A DNA stretch of 64,000 nt. Origin: CALAMC01 sp964459465. GTDB taxonomy: Bacteria; Zixibacteria; MSB-5A5; GN15; PGXB01. Shown one piece after another: positions 17,555 through 25,790 of this stretch (position 1 is its first letter; the number at the start of each line of letters is the position of its first letter). The DNA lies in the NCBI GenBank assembly GCA_964459465.1, contig CAYWLR010000001.1, positions 341,284 to 405,283 on the forward strand, in the 5' to 3' direction. Under the pieces are notes generated by a model. It did no database searches. It saw nothing but the letters and a program-made list of their open reading frames with translations, and was not told the origin of the DNA. The position numbers and the translations under genes are program-made.

Positions 17555-18226
17555 TTACATCTTCAATTGCAGATAAGGAAGGTTATCCTTTTCAAGTGTG
17601 AACAAAGGCACTTGCGCTAAAATAGCAAATATGCCCGACGAATACCTGCCACTATCGAAATTTTTAATGGCGCTTCGATATAGTTTCCTGTTTGACAGGA
17701 TTTCATCTATTGCATATTTAAATGGTTCAATCGGTATATGTTGCGGGTTTCCGTTCGAAGTTATTCTATTTATCCCTCCCCAGTCAACGGTTTGAATTAT
17801 GATTTCTTTGCCTCGATATAGCCGTATCGTCTTACCGGCAAGGGGCACAATGTAATTCTCCCAAATATCCATAAACTTTGGCCCATGGTTATCCGCTGCT
17901 GGGGTGGCATTAATATCAAGGATAATTATTTCTATGCCCAATTCCTGGGCAGCGTTCATAGCATTATCCAATACTCTTCCATTTGTGACCAATGCTGCCG
18001 AATCGCATTTTGCATTCATCATAGCCCCATGCAACTGAAATATCATGGCTCTGTTTACTTTGCTACTTGTTCCGCCATACATTTTTGCCTGTACCGCTTT
18101 ATTCCTCCCATCCTTAACAGCGATTATATCTATTCCATAATCATTCGAATATGGCGTCAAAGTAATTTTGTAACCCTGTTTTTCATAATATTTGCCTACA
18201 TATTCTTCATATTCTCGCGGGTTCAT
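17555..18226 (-). CDS. Mrr-like restriction endonuclease family protein
   Basis: 223 residues. The first ~110 form an Mrr_cat-like PD-(D/E)xK domain: MNPREYEEYVGKYYEKQGY, then NDYGIDIIAV with Asp33, and AVQAKMYGG with Gln47 and Lys49, the usual D...QxK catalytic set. The C-terminal half matches nothing I recognise. Mrr-type nucleases cut methylated DNA, and relatives act on various damaged or foreign DNA. An AAGGAAT site precedes the ATG. Local base composition is more AT-rich than neighbouring genes, suggesting acquisition. No partner methylase or helicase is adjacent, so it is a solitary enzyme. Confidence 0.8.
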   Translation of the reverse strand: MNPREYEEYVGKYYEKQGYKITLTPYSNDYGIDIIAVKDGRNKAVQAKMYGGTSSKVNRAMIFQLHGAMMNAKCDSAALVTNGRVLDNAMNAAQELGIEIIILDINATPAADNHGPKFMDIWENYIVPLAGKTIRLYRGKEIIIQTVDWGGINRITSNGNPQHIPIEPFKYAIDEILSNRKLYRSAIKNFDSGRYSSGIFAILAQVPLFTLEKDNLPYLQLKM

Positions 18227-18289
18227 TAATAAATTCCTTCTATCGGTTATTCCATAATATGGTTCTTAATTTATTTTCGAATCCTATTT

Positions 18290-19172
18290 TCAATAAATCA
18301 ACCCATTAGCCGTGCAATACTTCGACGAAATACTCCCCAGCATGAAACCGCAGTCATATGCTCCAACGACCGCTAAATTATGGATATCAATCACATTAAA
18401 TATCCTGTTTTCGCCAAACATATATTCGTAGCGCTCGCGCACAATGAGATATTTGCCATCGGAAGATATAACCAGCAAATCGGCCATATTAAGCCCTTGA
18501 AAAGGAATAGCCGCCAGCGAATCTTCGTCAGCCGCGTCGTACACATACAGATATCCCGTAGGCACAAAACCCCAAACCTGTTGACCGACGTCCGTATAAA
18601 AAGAAAATCTCTCATCCGGACTAATAACATGAGTGGCCCCGGAACCGAACCCGTCCCATCTTAATACCCTTACCGTATCAGAAAAAAATCGGTGACACTG
18701 TACTGACAGCCAATACTCAAAAAGGTCTTATTTAAGCTGTTACTCGGAAACGGGCTGCAAAGCATAAGATGCAAATGCAGGACATAATTCCCGATCTTTT
18801 TGATCGAATAACCCGACGAATGTCCCAGAATGTTGTATATCACCAGGTTCGCCGTGTCGCTGTTGGGGAATAGACAAATGACACGACTTCCGAGCGATTG
18901 CAGAATTTACCCTCGACATTGCCTCCGGGCTGATTGAAAAGCTCGACATGCCCGGGGAACGTTTTTACCGAACCCACGCTGTCGATGATCATGGAATCGA
19001 TAAAAATCTCCCGTTCAACAGAGAAAACCCTGACCATATTTCCCGCCATCGGGGCAATATAGAAGAGGTGTTCATCCGGCGTGTCCTGCGGCTGGACCGG
19101 ATTATCGTCGCCGCACGTGACAACGACGAACAATACGGCCGTCAAAATAAGCAGTAATGAAATTCTTTTCAT
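18290..19172 (-). pseudogene. Decayed lipoprotein with beta-propeller-like repeats
   Basis: A minus-strand gene broken by at least two frameshifts. The start is ATG 19172 with a GGGAGG ribosome site; the signal peptide ends in a lipobox-like VVTCGDDN, so the product would be a lipoprotein with a PVQPQ linker and repeats such as LFYIAPMAGNMVRVFSVE. The frame is lost near 18860-18890, picks up later as DTVRVLRWDGFGSGATHV (~18650-18675) and runs to the stop at 18290 with DLLVISSDGKYLIVRERYEY. The style is that of YncE/WD40-like propeller proteins. Sequencing error is possible but two separate shifts favour real decay. Confidence 0.7.
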
Positions 19173-19587
19173 AACTTTCCTCCCGATACGTTTGACCGGC
19201 CATTGTCCTGTGGCCATAACTTTATTTCAGCATGGCGGTAACCCGCATTCGGAGTGGGCTGATTTAGGAATCCGTTGTTGAGCTAAACTATGAAATCCTC
19301 GAGCGGCCCGGATCCCGGTTACAATATAAATATATTGCACCTTCACCCAAAGGGCAATAATTATTATGTTTTTGGGGCCCTTGCCTGAATTTGACCGGTC
19401 GCGGGCGACACCTCGCTGATAATTATAAGCATAATCGCTTTGAATAACACTGCATTACGATGACAGAAAATGACAGAGGGCCGGCAATTTGCATGATATA
19501 AAAAAACTGGCGAAAAAAGGTTAAGTCCGATTGTCAATGCCGATATATATAACAGATGCTGAATTTCATATTTCGGAGATTTAACCC
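19173..19587. other. Intergenic region without recognised genes
   Basis: About 415 bases between the decayed lipoprotein gene and the next gene. I see no open frame, tRNA or known RNA. It holds AT-rich stretches (around 19320-19340 and 19420-19450) and a CGGAG ribosome site just before the ATG at 19588. Confidence 0.5.
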
Positions 19588-20259
19588 ATGTCGAAAATTG
19601 CTCAAGAAATGGCCCTGCGCGGCAGTCAGCTCTGGCTGCAGCAGATGGTCAGCTGCAATGCCGAGCGTCTGAATAAAATCATTCGCAAGCGGTTGCATCT
19701 GGCAAAAAACATCGAGATCGCCTGGCTTTCGCCCCGGCCGGGTGACAATTATGCCGAATACCGCGATGAGGATTTTATAGTGCTTCTTGATATTGAACTC
19801 AAGTTTCCGCTGGAAACATTCTGGCCGGAGCGCGGGCCGGTCTGGGACGGTCTGGCCAAAACCTCCGACGGAAAAATCCTGCTGGTCGAAGCGAAAGCGC
19901 ACACCCGCGAACTGAAATCATATATAAAAGCCAAGGATCCTTCATCGTGCGCTTTAATAAACAAAAGCCTCGGTGAAGCCAAAGATTTTTTCCATGCCAG
20001 CCCGATGGCCGACTGGACGGAACCATATTATCAATATGCCAACCGTCTGGCGCATTTGTATCTCTTGCGGGAAAAAAACGGCATCGACGCTTATTTGTTA
20101 TTCGTGTACTTCATGAACGATACGGCTATGAATGGTCCGCGATCCCAATCCGAGTGGGAAGGTATAATAGACAAAATGCACGAGCACCTGGATGTGGCAC
20201 GGGAGCAACTCGGCGAGCATGTTATCGATATATTCATAGATGTATCAAAGCTGGTTTAG
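19588..20259 (+). CDS. Uncharacterised protein, possibly PD-(D/E)xK fold
   Basis: 223 residues, soluble, no signal peptide. I do not recognise a named family. A pattern GPVWDGLAK (Asp87) followed by ILLVEAKAH (Glu101, Lys103) resembles the D...ExK signature of PD-(D/E)xK nucleases, with predicted alpha/beta structure around it. The rest is helical, with several aromatic clusters (EPYYQYANRLAHLYLL). A ribosome site CGGAG precedes the ATG. It is alone in its strand run, 60 nt before the DUF362 gene. Nuclease activity is inference from a short motif only. Confidence 0.75.
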   Translation: MSKIAQEMALRGSQLWLQQMVSCNAERLNKIIRKRLHLAKNIEIAWLSPRPGDNYAEYRDEDFIVLLDIELKFPLETFWPERGPVWDGLAKTSDGKILLVEAKAHTRELKSYIKAKDPSSCALINKSLGEAKDFFHASPMADWTEPYYQYANRLAHLYLLREKNGIDAYLLFVYFMNDTAMNGPRSQSEWEGIIDKMHEHLDVAREQLGEHVIDIFIDVSKLV

Positions 20260-20283
20260 GACGACCGCATTAAAATTTCTTTG

Positions 20284-20312
20284 TTCATTTTTGGCGGCGC
20301 TTTTCGTATATT
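20284..20312 (+). promoter_or_regulatory. Candidate leaderless promoter for the DUF362 gene
   Basis: TTCATT, a 17-nt spacer and TATATT are followed by 7 nt and the ATG at 20320. The -35 is weak, but no ribosome site precedes this ATG. Confidence 0.3.
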
Positions 20313-20319
20313 CTGACAA

Positions 20320-21459
20320 ATGCTTGACGGACCCGCCTCACGAGTAGCTATTACCTCCTGCGAGGGGTATGACCCCGCGCTTTTATCCCAAAAAATACCC
20401 GAATCGTTGTCTCTTGTCGGTGGCCTTGAGCAATTCATTACGCCGGGGATGAAAGTCCTGCTCAAGCCCAATCTGCTGTCGGCCAAAGAACCGCACCGGG
20501 CGATCACGACCCATCCCGAATTTATCGCCGCTGTGGCCCGCGAGGTCAAAAAACTCGGCGCTCATGTTATGGTGGGTGATTCTCCGGGCGGGGCCAAACG
20601 GGGCGTGAAACGCGTCTGGGACAATACCGGCATGAGTACTATGGCCGAGCGCGAGGGGATAGAGCTGGTCAGTTTCGAGGCTTCGGGTGTGGTCGAATTC
20701 AAAGTCAACGGAAAACCATACTATCTGGCCAAGCCCGCCGTCGAGGCCGATTTTATAATCAGCCTGCCGAAACTCAAAACCCATGTTCTGACTCTTATGA
20801 CCGGCGCCGTTAAAAATATGTTCGGTCTGATACCCGGATTCCGAAAAGGCAATTATCATAAAGAAGCCCCGAAACCGTCTGATTTCGCGCAAATAATTGT
20901 CGATATTCTGTCCCTGTGCCCGCCGGGATTAACCATTATGGATGCCATTGTGAGTATGGAAGGCGATGGGCCTTCATCGGGAAAACCGCGCCAGACCAAT
21001 CTAATTTTGGCCTCAACCGACCCGGTGGCGATCGATACGGTGGCCTGCGAGATAATGGGCTTGAATCCGGCCAAGGTTGCAACCATAACGACCGCCTGTG
21101 ATGCCGGGCTGGGAATCGGCTTTATTGAGGCCATAGAGATTGTGGGACAAAGGCTTGCCGATGTCAAAATTGTCGATTTTGAACTTACCTCAAACCGCAA
21201 ACTGGAGCTTATACCCGCTTTTTTGGCCAAAATGATTGCACCCTATGTCTGGGTACGACCAGCGATTACGGCGGATATCTGCACCAAATGCAATACCTGC
21301 GTTAACTCGTGTCCTACTAAAGCTTTAAGCGGTTCCAACGGTGAAATCCCGCGATATGATTACGAATTATGCATTAATTGCTGGTGTTGCCATGAGTTGT
21401 GCCCCTCAAAAGCGGTTTTTGTAGATCGTAGCTGGCTGGCTCGCAAATTTATCCGATAA
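20320..21459 (+). CDS. DUF362 domain protein with two 4Fe-4S clusters
   Basis: 379 residues. The DUF362 domain covers ~5-300, with VLLKPNLLSAKEP, VMVGDSPGGAKRG and a FIISLPKLKTH segment. The C-terminus is a ferredoxin module with two CxxCxxCxxxC(P)-type motifs: Cys321/324/327/331 and Cys351/354/357/361. These proteins are widespread in anaerobes and are thought to bind or deliver iron-sulfur clusters or act in redox steps; the reaction is not known. The ATG has no ribosome site but a -10-like TATATT lies 7 nt upstream, compatible with leaderless translation. Confidence 0.88.
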   Translation: MLDGPASRVAITSCEGYDPALLSQKIPESLSLVGGLEQFITPGMKVLLKPNLLSAKEPHRAITTHPEFIAAVAREVKKLGAHVMVGDSPGGAKRGVKRVWDNTGMSTMAEREGIELVSFEASGVVEFKVNGKPYYLAKPAVEADFIISLPKLKTHVLTLMTGAVKNMFGLIPGFRKGNYHKEAPKPSDFAQIIVDILSLCPPGLTIMDAIVSMEGDGPSSGKPRQTNLILASTDPVAIDTVACEIMGLNPAKVATITTACDAGLGIGFIEAIEIVGQRLADVKIVDFELTSNRKLELIPAFLAKMIAPYVWVRPAITADICTKCNTCVNSCPTKALSGSNGEIPRYDYELCINCWCCHELCPSKAVFVDRSWLARKFIR

Positions 21460-21498
21460 ATTGTTGTGCGCAAAAACTGCGTTGTCGAAACTTTGTGC

Positions 21499-21525
21499 TT
21501 GACAAAGCATTAGGGATTATGTAAT
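21499..21525 (+). promoter_or_regulatory. Candidate sigma-70 promoter
   Basis: TTGACA, a 15-nt spacer and TGTAAT lie about 125 bases before the small secreted-protein gene at 21651. The spacer is shorter than ideal. No sigma-54 type GG-N10-GC element was found in this stretch. Confidence 0.35.
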
Positions 21526-21650
21526 GTGTGGGTAGCAAAAATTGCGACCAGAAAAACCGCTTGCCTTGGGCTGGCTGGAAAAGACATCGTAATTCGATAG
21601 CTAAACACCACAAAAGGCAAGAGGTCAGAAGCATGAAGGAGGCGAATTTG

Positions 21651-21998
21651 ATGAAACTGGCTAAAGTATTAACGCTGTGTATGGCGCTAATCCTGGCATT
21701 TGTTTTCATCAGCGCCCCGGTGGCCATTTCCGGCGGTGGTTCTACAGACAAACATCCGTGGGATGAGGATGGTATCGGCAACGATGGAAATCGTGGAGGA
21801 TTTAACGGCTACATTCCCGGCGGAGAGGATAATCAGGATGATCCTGATGCGGCGGTCTGTGGTACTGGAGTTATCTGGCTGGTCCGGAACATCAGTGTGC
21901 GCAATATCGTGCAAATCGTCACCTTATACAAGGGTGCTACTGTCAGGTCCGACCGAGGCGAAACAAATACGGGATCCAAAAAAGTGAGCGTCAGGTAG
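21651..21998 (+). CDS. Small secreted protein of unknown function
   Basis: 115 residues from the ATG at 21651, chosen because AAGGAGG lies 7 nt before it; an in-frame ATG at 21633 has no site. The N-terminus is a signal peptide (KLAKVLTLCMALILAFVF, cleavage near PVAISG). The mature part begins with a Gly/Asp/Asn-rich acidic segment (DEDGIGNDGNRGGFNGY, then GGEDNQDDPDAA) and ends in a hydrophobic, then basic tail. I do not recognise the family. It ends 37 nt before the large sigma-54 activator gene, so the two are likely cotranscribed. Confidence 0.7.
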   Translation: MKLAKVLTLCMALILAFVFISAPVAISGGGSTDKHPWDEDGIGNDGNRGGFNGYIPGGEDNQDDPDAAVCGTGVIWLVRNISVRNIVQIVTLYKGATVRSDRGETNTGSKKVSVR

Positions 21999-22035
21999 TA
22001 TGATGTAAGGATAGCCATTTAACCCAAGTACTATT

Positions 22036-24969
22036 ATGAACCTAGCCTCTAACCGCAAAAACTCCCTCGATGCCAGACTATTGGAAATTGAGGAATTGTA
22101 TCGCCAGGGGAAGTCTGATATCGCGGGACAGCAGCTCCAAGCTCTGATTTCTTCCGGTTATGAACCAGATGTAGAGAATCGGGGCGTGTTCAAATCGTTG
22201 GTTGCCAATTTCTATTTGCAGAGCGGCGATTATGATAAGGCTGTGTCACTTGGTGAGGAAGCCTACCGCTTGATGGCTTCCACGGCCTATCATAAACGCG
22301 TCGGACGTGTCCAATGGCTTCTGTATAAAGCCTATGCCGATATCGGCAAAATCCGCGAAGCCGAAATCCATATCCATGACGCCTACGCCTCATTTCGCCG
22401 GTGCGACGACCGGGAAGGAATGATCGATGCCTTAAGCGGCATGGGTCGTCTGGCCTATGACCAGAGTGATTTTGTGCTTGCGAAGAAATATGTCATGGAG
22501 GCCATTGAGCTGTCACGCGGTGAAAACTTGCGGATGGTTCGGCTGGTCGGTAACCTCGGCCGTATCGAAATTTTCATCGGTGACTGGACCGAAGCCGAAA
22601 GCCATTTGCGCGATGCCACTCGTCTGGCCCATGAAATGGGCCGGACGATTTCGATTATCCGGGGTCATTTGTCACTGGGTTACCTGTATTTAAGGCAACG
22701 GCAGTTTATCATGGCCTCGCGAGAATTGAAATCGGCGGCGCTTCTGCTTAAGGATCATCCCAGCCCCGTCGATGAAAATATCCTCATGGAATATGAAGGC
22801 GAACTGGCTTTGGAAATGGGCGATGTTATCCGGGCCAAGACGATTATTACCGAGGCCTGCAGCGAGGCGCGCAAAATCGCGCCCGATTCCAACATGGTGT
22901 CGCAGAACACTCGTCGCCTGGCTCAAATCGAAATGGAACTGGATAATCATGAAGAGGCTCTCAAACTGGCCCAGAAGGCTCTGGATTTGGCCAATAAGCT
23001 GGGTGAAGCCGGTGAAATCGGATTAAGCCAGATACTAATCGCCAGTATCTTTTCGATGCGCGGCGATCATGACAACGCCGTGGATCACGCTCTGGACGGA
23101 TTGGATATATTGCGCAAGGTCGGAGATCAATATGATATCGCGCGCTCGCTTTTAACTCTGGCGCGGATTTATATCAACTGCGGCGATAAATCACGAAGCA
23201 AAATCGAAAAAACATACGACGAGGCCTTCCGGCTATTCAACAAGCTTAAACTCTTTTACTGGTCAGCCGAGACGCGTTTTCAGCAAGGCGTGTATTTCTG
23301 CCATAAGGGCGACATATCGTTCGGTTTCAGAAAACTCCATGAAGCCGAAGCCATTTTCGATAAAATTTCTGAGCGAACAAAGATCAGGAGTGTCCGCCAC
23401 TATCTGCAGGATTTATCGCGCAAGGCCGTCGAACTGGCGGTATCGCCCGAAAACGAATTTAAGATTTTCGGCAATTATTTCTCCGATTCCGAATACCGTG
23501 AATTGAAATCCGGTCAAATTGAGGAAATTATAAGGATTTTGTCGAAGCGAACCGGGGCGCACCGGATTATCGTTTACAACAATAAGAATGAAAATAGCTC
23601 GCAGTTGTTTTCCAGCATCCCGCTCACGGATCATCAAAAAAGGAAATTCGTTCAACAGTTAAGTGATTTGCTGGGCGAGGAAATCAATACGGATAAGCCG
23701 ACCCTGCTTCTTGATTGTCGACGCGACCCATTTATCAATGAGCTTTTAAAGCCGGATGTTGATAAAGCCGTCGCGACCGTTATCGTCACGCCCCTTTTGC
23801 TGGGCGGAGAAGTCACGGGATATATTTATCTTGACCGCCAGTCATCCAACGGCAATCTGACGCCTTTCGGGCAGAATGAGCTTAACTTTGTGGTTGGATT
23901 CGCCGACCTGATTTCGTTCAAGGTCGCCGAATACGATAAGGTCCTGCTTGAAGAAGACAACAAGCGGCTTAAGGCCCAGTTGCTGGAAGAAGCGGTTTTT
24001 CCCAATATCCTGACCCGCAACAAGGCCATGCTGGAAATGTTGTCTCGGGTTCAGCAGGTGGTCGATTCGAGTATTTCCATATCAATTACAGGCGAAACGG
24101 GATGTGGCAAAGACCTTCTGGCCAAAACCATTCACTACAGTTCAAACCGCCGGGAAAAAAGGTTTATTTCGGTCAACTGCGCGGCGTTACCGGAAACCTT
24201 GCTGGAATCCGAGTTGTTCGGCCACAAGAAAGGAGCCTTCACCGGCGCCGATCGGGATAAGACCGGCCTGTTTGAGGAAGCCGATGGCGGGACATTTTTC
24301 CTTGATGAGATCGCCGATATGCCGCTTTCCATACAGGCCAAGGTCCTGCGAATTCTCGAGGAGAAAGAGATCGTCCGTCTGGGCGAAACCAAACCCCGTA
24401 AAGTTGATGTCCGCATTATTTCCGCCACCAATAAAGATTTGAAAACCGAAATGGAAGGCGGCCGTTTTCGTTCTGATTTGTATTACAGATTGACCGCGCT
24501 GTGTTTCCCGATCCCGCCTCTGCGTGACAGGAAAGAGGATATCCCATTGCTGGTGAACCATTTTGCCGAAGGCCGGGTCAAATTTACGCCGGAAACCATG
24601 AGGTACCTGATCGCTTTTGATTGGCCGGGCAATGTTCGCGAACTGGAGAACGAAGTCAAAAAACTGGTGTTGCTGGCCGGAGAATCCGGGCCGGTGGAGC
24701 CAGCGCTTTTATCCGGGAAGATTCTATCGCAGGCCGAATCTTTTGAAACGGAAAATCTCGACATCGATACTAATATAAATTTCAATAAAGAATTCTCGCT
24801 GTATGATTATCTGGCCGAGTACGAAAAACGGTTTATCATTCAGGCCTTGCGTAATCAGGGCGGCATAAAGAAACACGCCGCCGCTTTTCTGAATATTCCC
24901 GAGTCGACCCTGCGGCTGAAAATCAAGCAATACGATATCGACCTCAAGAATATTAACACGATTCATTGA
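22036..24969 (+). CDS. TPR-GAF-AAA+ sigma-54-dependent transcriptional activator
   Basis: 977 residues. Residues ~1-460 are tetratricopeptide-like helical repeats (for example SGDYDKAVSLGEEAYRL, DHDNAVDHALDGLDILRK). A GAF-like sensor follows at ~480-640 (ATVIVTPLLLGGEVTGYIYL). The AAA+ domain has Walker A GETGCGKD (686-693), the sigma-54-contacting GAFTGA loop (733-738), and Walker B GGTFFLDEI (~750-758). A Fis-type helix-turn-helix (KKHAAAFLNIPESTLRLKI) ends the protein. It should activate sigma-54 promoters in response to a ligand or partner sensed by the TPR/GAF part. No histidine kinase or receiver domain is present. Confidence 0.92.
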   Translation: MNLASNRKNSLDARLLEIEELYRQGKSDIAGQQLQALISSGYEPDVENRGVFKSLVANFYLQSGDYDKAVSLGEEAYRLMASTAYHKRVGRVQWLLYKAYADIGKIREAEIHIHDAYASFRRCDDREGMIDALSGMGRLAYDQSDFVLAKKYVMEAIELSRGENLRMVRLVGNLGRIEIFIGDWTEAESHLRDATRLAHEMGRTISIIRGHLSLGYLYLRQRQFIMASRELKSAALLLKDHPSPVDENILMEYEGELALEMGDVIRAKTIITEACSEARKIAPDSNMVSQNTRRLAQIEMELDNHEEALKLAQKALDLANKLGEAGEIGLSQILIASIFSMRGDHDNAVDHALDGLDILRKVGDQYDIARSLLTLARIYINCGDKSRSKIEKTYDEAFRLFNKLKLFYWSAETRFQQGVYFCHKGDISFGFRKLHEAEAIFDKISERTKIRSVRHYLQDLSRKAVELAVSPENEFKIFGNYFSDSEYRELKSGQIEEIIRILSKRTGAHRIIVYNNKNENSSQLFSSIPLTDHQKRKFVQQLSDLLGEEINTDKPTLLLDCRRDPFINELLKPDVDKAVATVIVTPLLLGGEVTGYIYLDRQSSNGNLTPFGQNELNFVVGFADLISFKVAEYDKVLLEEDNKRLKAQLLEEAVFPNILTRNKAMLEMLSRVQQVVDSSISISITGETGCGKDLLAKTIHYSSNRREKRFISVNCAALPETLLESELFGHKKGAFTGADRDKTGLFEEADGGTFFLDEIADMPLSIQAKVLRILEEKEIVRLGETKPRKVDVRIISATNKDLKTEMEGGRFRSDLYYRLTALCFPIPPLRDRKEDIPLLVNHFAEGRVKFTPETMRYLIAFDWPGNVRELENEVKKLVLLAGESGPVEPALLSGKILSQAESFETENLDIDTNINFNKEFSLYDYLAEYEKRFIIQALRNQGGIKKHAAAFLNIPESTLRLKIKQYDIDLKNINTIH

Positions 24970-25060
24970 CTCGAATTTTTTTAAATCTTTTTGTTGCCGA
25001 ACGATATAATATTTTTGTACATATGGTTCGACCATAACATATATCGGGAGGTTGAACGTT

Positions 25061-25126
25061 ATGCCCGGAAAGACCCCGGTTAAAAAGGAAAAGAAAAAAC
25101 CCAAAAAGGAAAAGAAGGGAAAATAG
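25061..25126 (+). CDS. Lysine-rich 21-residue micropeptide
   Basis: A 21-codon frame from ATG 25061 to TAG 25126. The product begins MPGKTPVKKEKKK and is 11/21 lysine. It has its own GGGAGG ribosome site (7-8 nt spacing), a TATAAT-like hexamer ~50 nt upstream, a small hairpin TATGGT-TCG-ACCATA just before the ribosome site, and a very strong terminator 40 nt downstream. These signals indicate an expressed unit rather than chance. The size and charge recall small ribosome- or RNA-binding peptides, but no family is recognised. Confidence 0.55.
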   Translation: MPGKTPVKKEKKKPKKEKKGK

Positions 25127-25166
25127 CTGACGGCTTGTTTTCCCGGGGATTTTTCTTATGATTCAT

Positions 25167-25194
25167 GCTCCTCGCCTGCGAGGAGCTTTTTTTT
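25167..25194 (+). terminator. Rho-independent terminator
   Basis: Perfect 8-bp stem GCTCCTCG / CGAGGAGC with a CCTG loop, followed by eight T. It closes the micropeptide unit and isolates it from the HIT gene. Confidence 0.93.
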
Positions 25195-25233
25195 GACAAA
25201 AGAACCATTTTTCCGATAATTCCGCAAAACCAT

Positions 25234-25262
25234 TTGGCATCTGACCGGATTTTCTTTATCTT
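25234..25262 (+). promoter_or_regulatory. Candidate leaderless promoter for the HIT gene
   Basis: TTGGCA, a 17-nt spacer and TATCTT are followed by 6 nt and the ATG at 25269. No ribosome site precedes the ATG, so the transcript may begin at the start codon. Confidence 0.5.
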
Positions 25263-25268
25263 CATTTC

Positions 25269-25790
25269 ATGCGTGAAAAATACCTGTGGGCTCCCGACCG
25301 GGCCGAATACATTCTTGGTCCCAGGGAAAAGGGGTGCATTTTCTGCAATGCCCTCAAAATGAAAAACGACAACAAGGCTTTAATCGTTTACAGGGGTCCT
25401 AAAATATTCGTCATCATGAATAAATACCCGTATAACTCCGGACACGTCATGGTCGTGCCGTACCGTCATACGGGGACGATTCTGCGGCTGGACGACGATG
25501 AATCCCTGGAAATGATGCAGGTTATTAAACTGACCGTCAAAGCAATTAAGAAATCGCTCAACCCGGAATCGTTCAATATCGGCATGAATATGGGGCGTGG
25601 ATCGGGCGCGGGAGTACCCGGCCACATGCACATGCATATCGTCCCGCGCTGGCCGGAGGATACCAGCTATATGCCCGTGATCGGCAAAACCAGAGTGGTT
25701 TCTTTCGGGCACGATTTGATTTACGGGATGCTAAAAAAAGGGTTTGACGAGGTATGCCCCGGCGAAAAATCCCGACCAAAGCAGAGCTGA
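25269..25790 (+). CDS. HIT family nucleotide hydrolase/phosphorylase
   Basis: 173 residues. The histidine triad is in GHMHMHIVPRW (His119, His121, His123), with upstream CIFC (Cys23/Cys26 type metal pair) and the NKYPYNSGHVMVVPYRH core. The proportions resemble the actinobacterial-type Ap4A phosphorylase/AMP hydrolase group. These enzymes cleave nucleoside phosphate adducts such as Ap4A or adenylated amines. The 3' end overlaps the HTH-aconitase gene by 37 nt, so the two are translationally coupled. Confidence 0.9.
   Translation: MREKYLWAPDRAEYILGPREKGCIFCNALKMKNDNKALIVYRGPKIFVIMNKYPYNSGHVMVVPYRHTGTILRLDDDESLEMMQVIKLTVKAIKKSLNPESFNIGMNMGRGSGAGVPGHMHMHIVPRWPEDTSYMPVIGKTRVVSFGHDLIYGMLKKGFDEVCPGEKSRPKQS

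Noticed and set aside
21460..21650. Sigma-54 promoter before the small secreted gene
   Set aside because: The best candidate, TGGGTAGCAAAAATTGC, has 11-12 nt instead of 10 between GG and GC.
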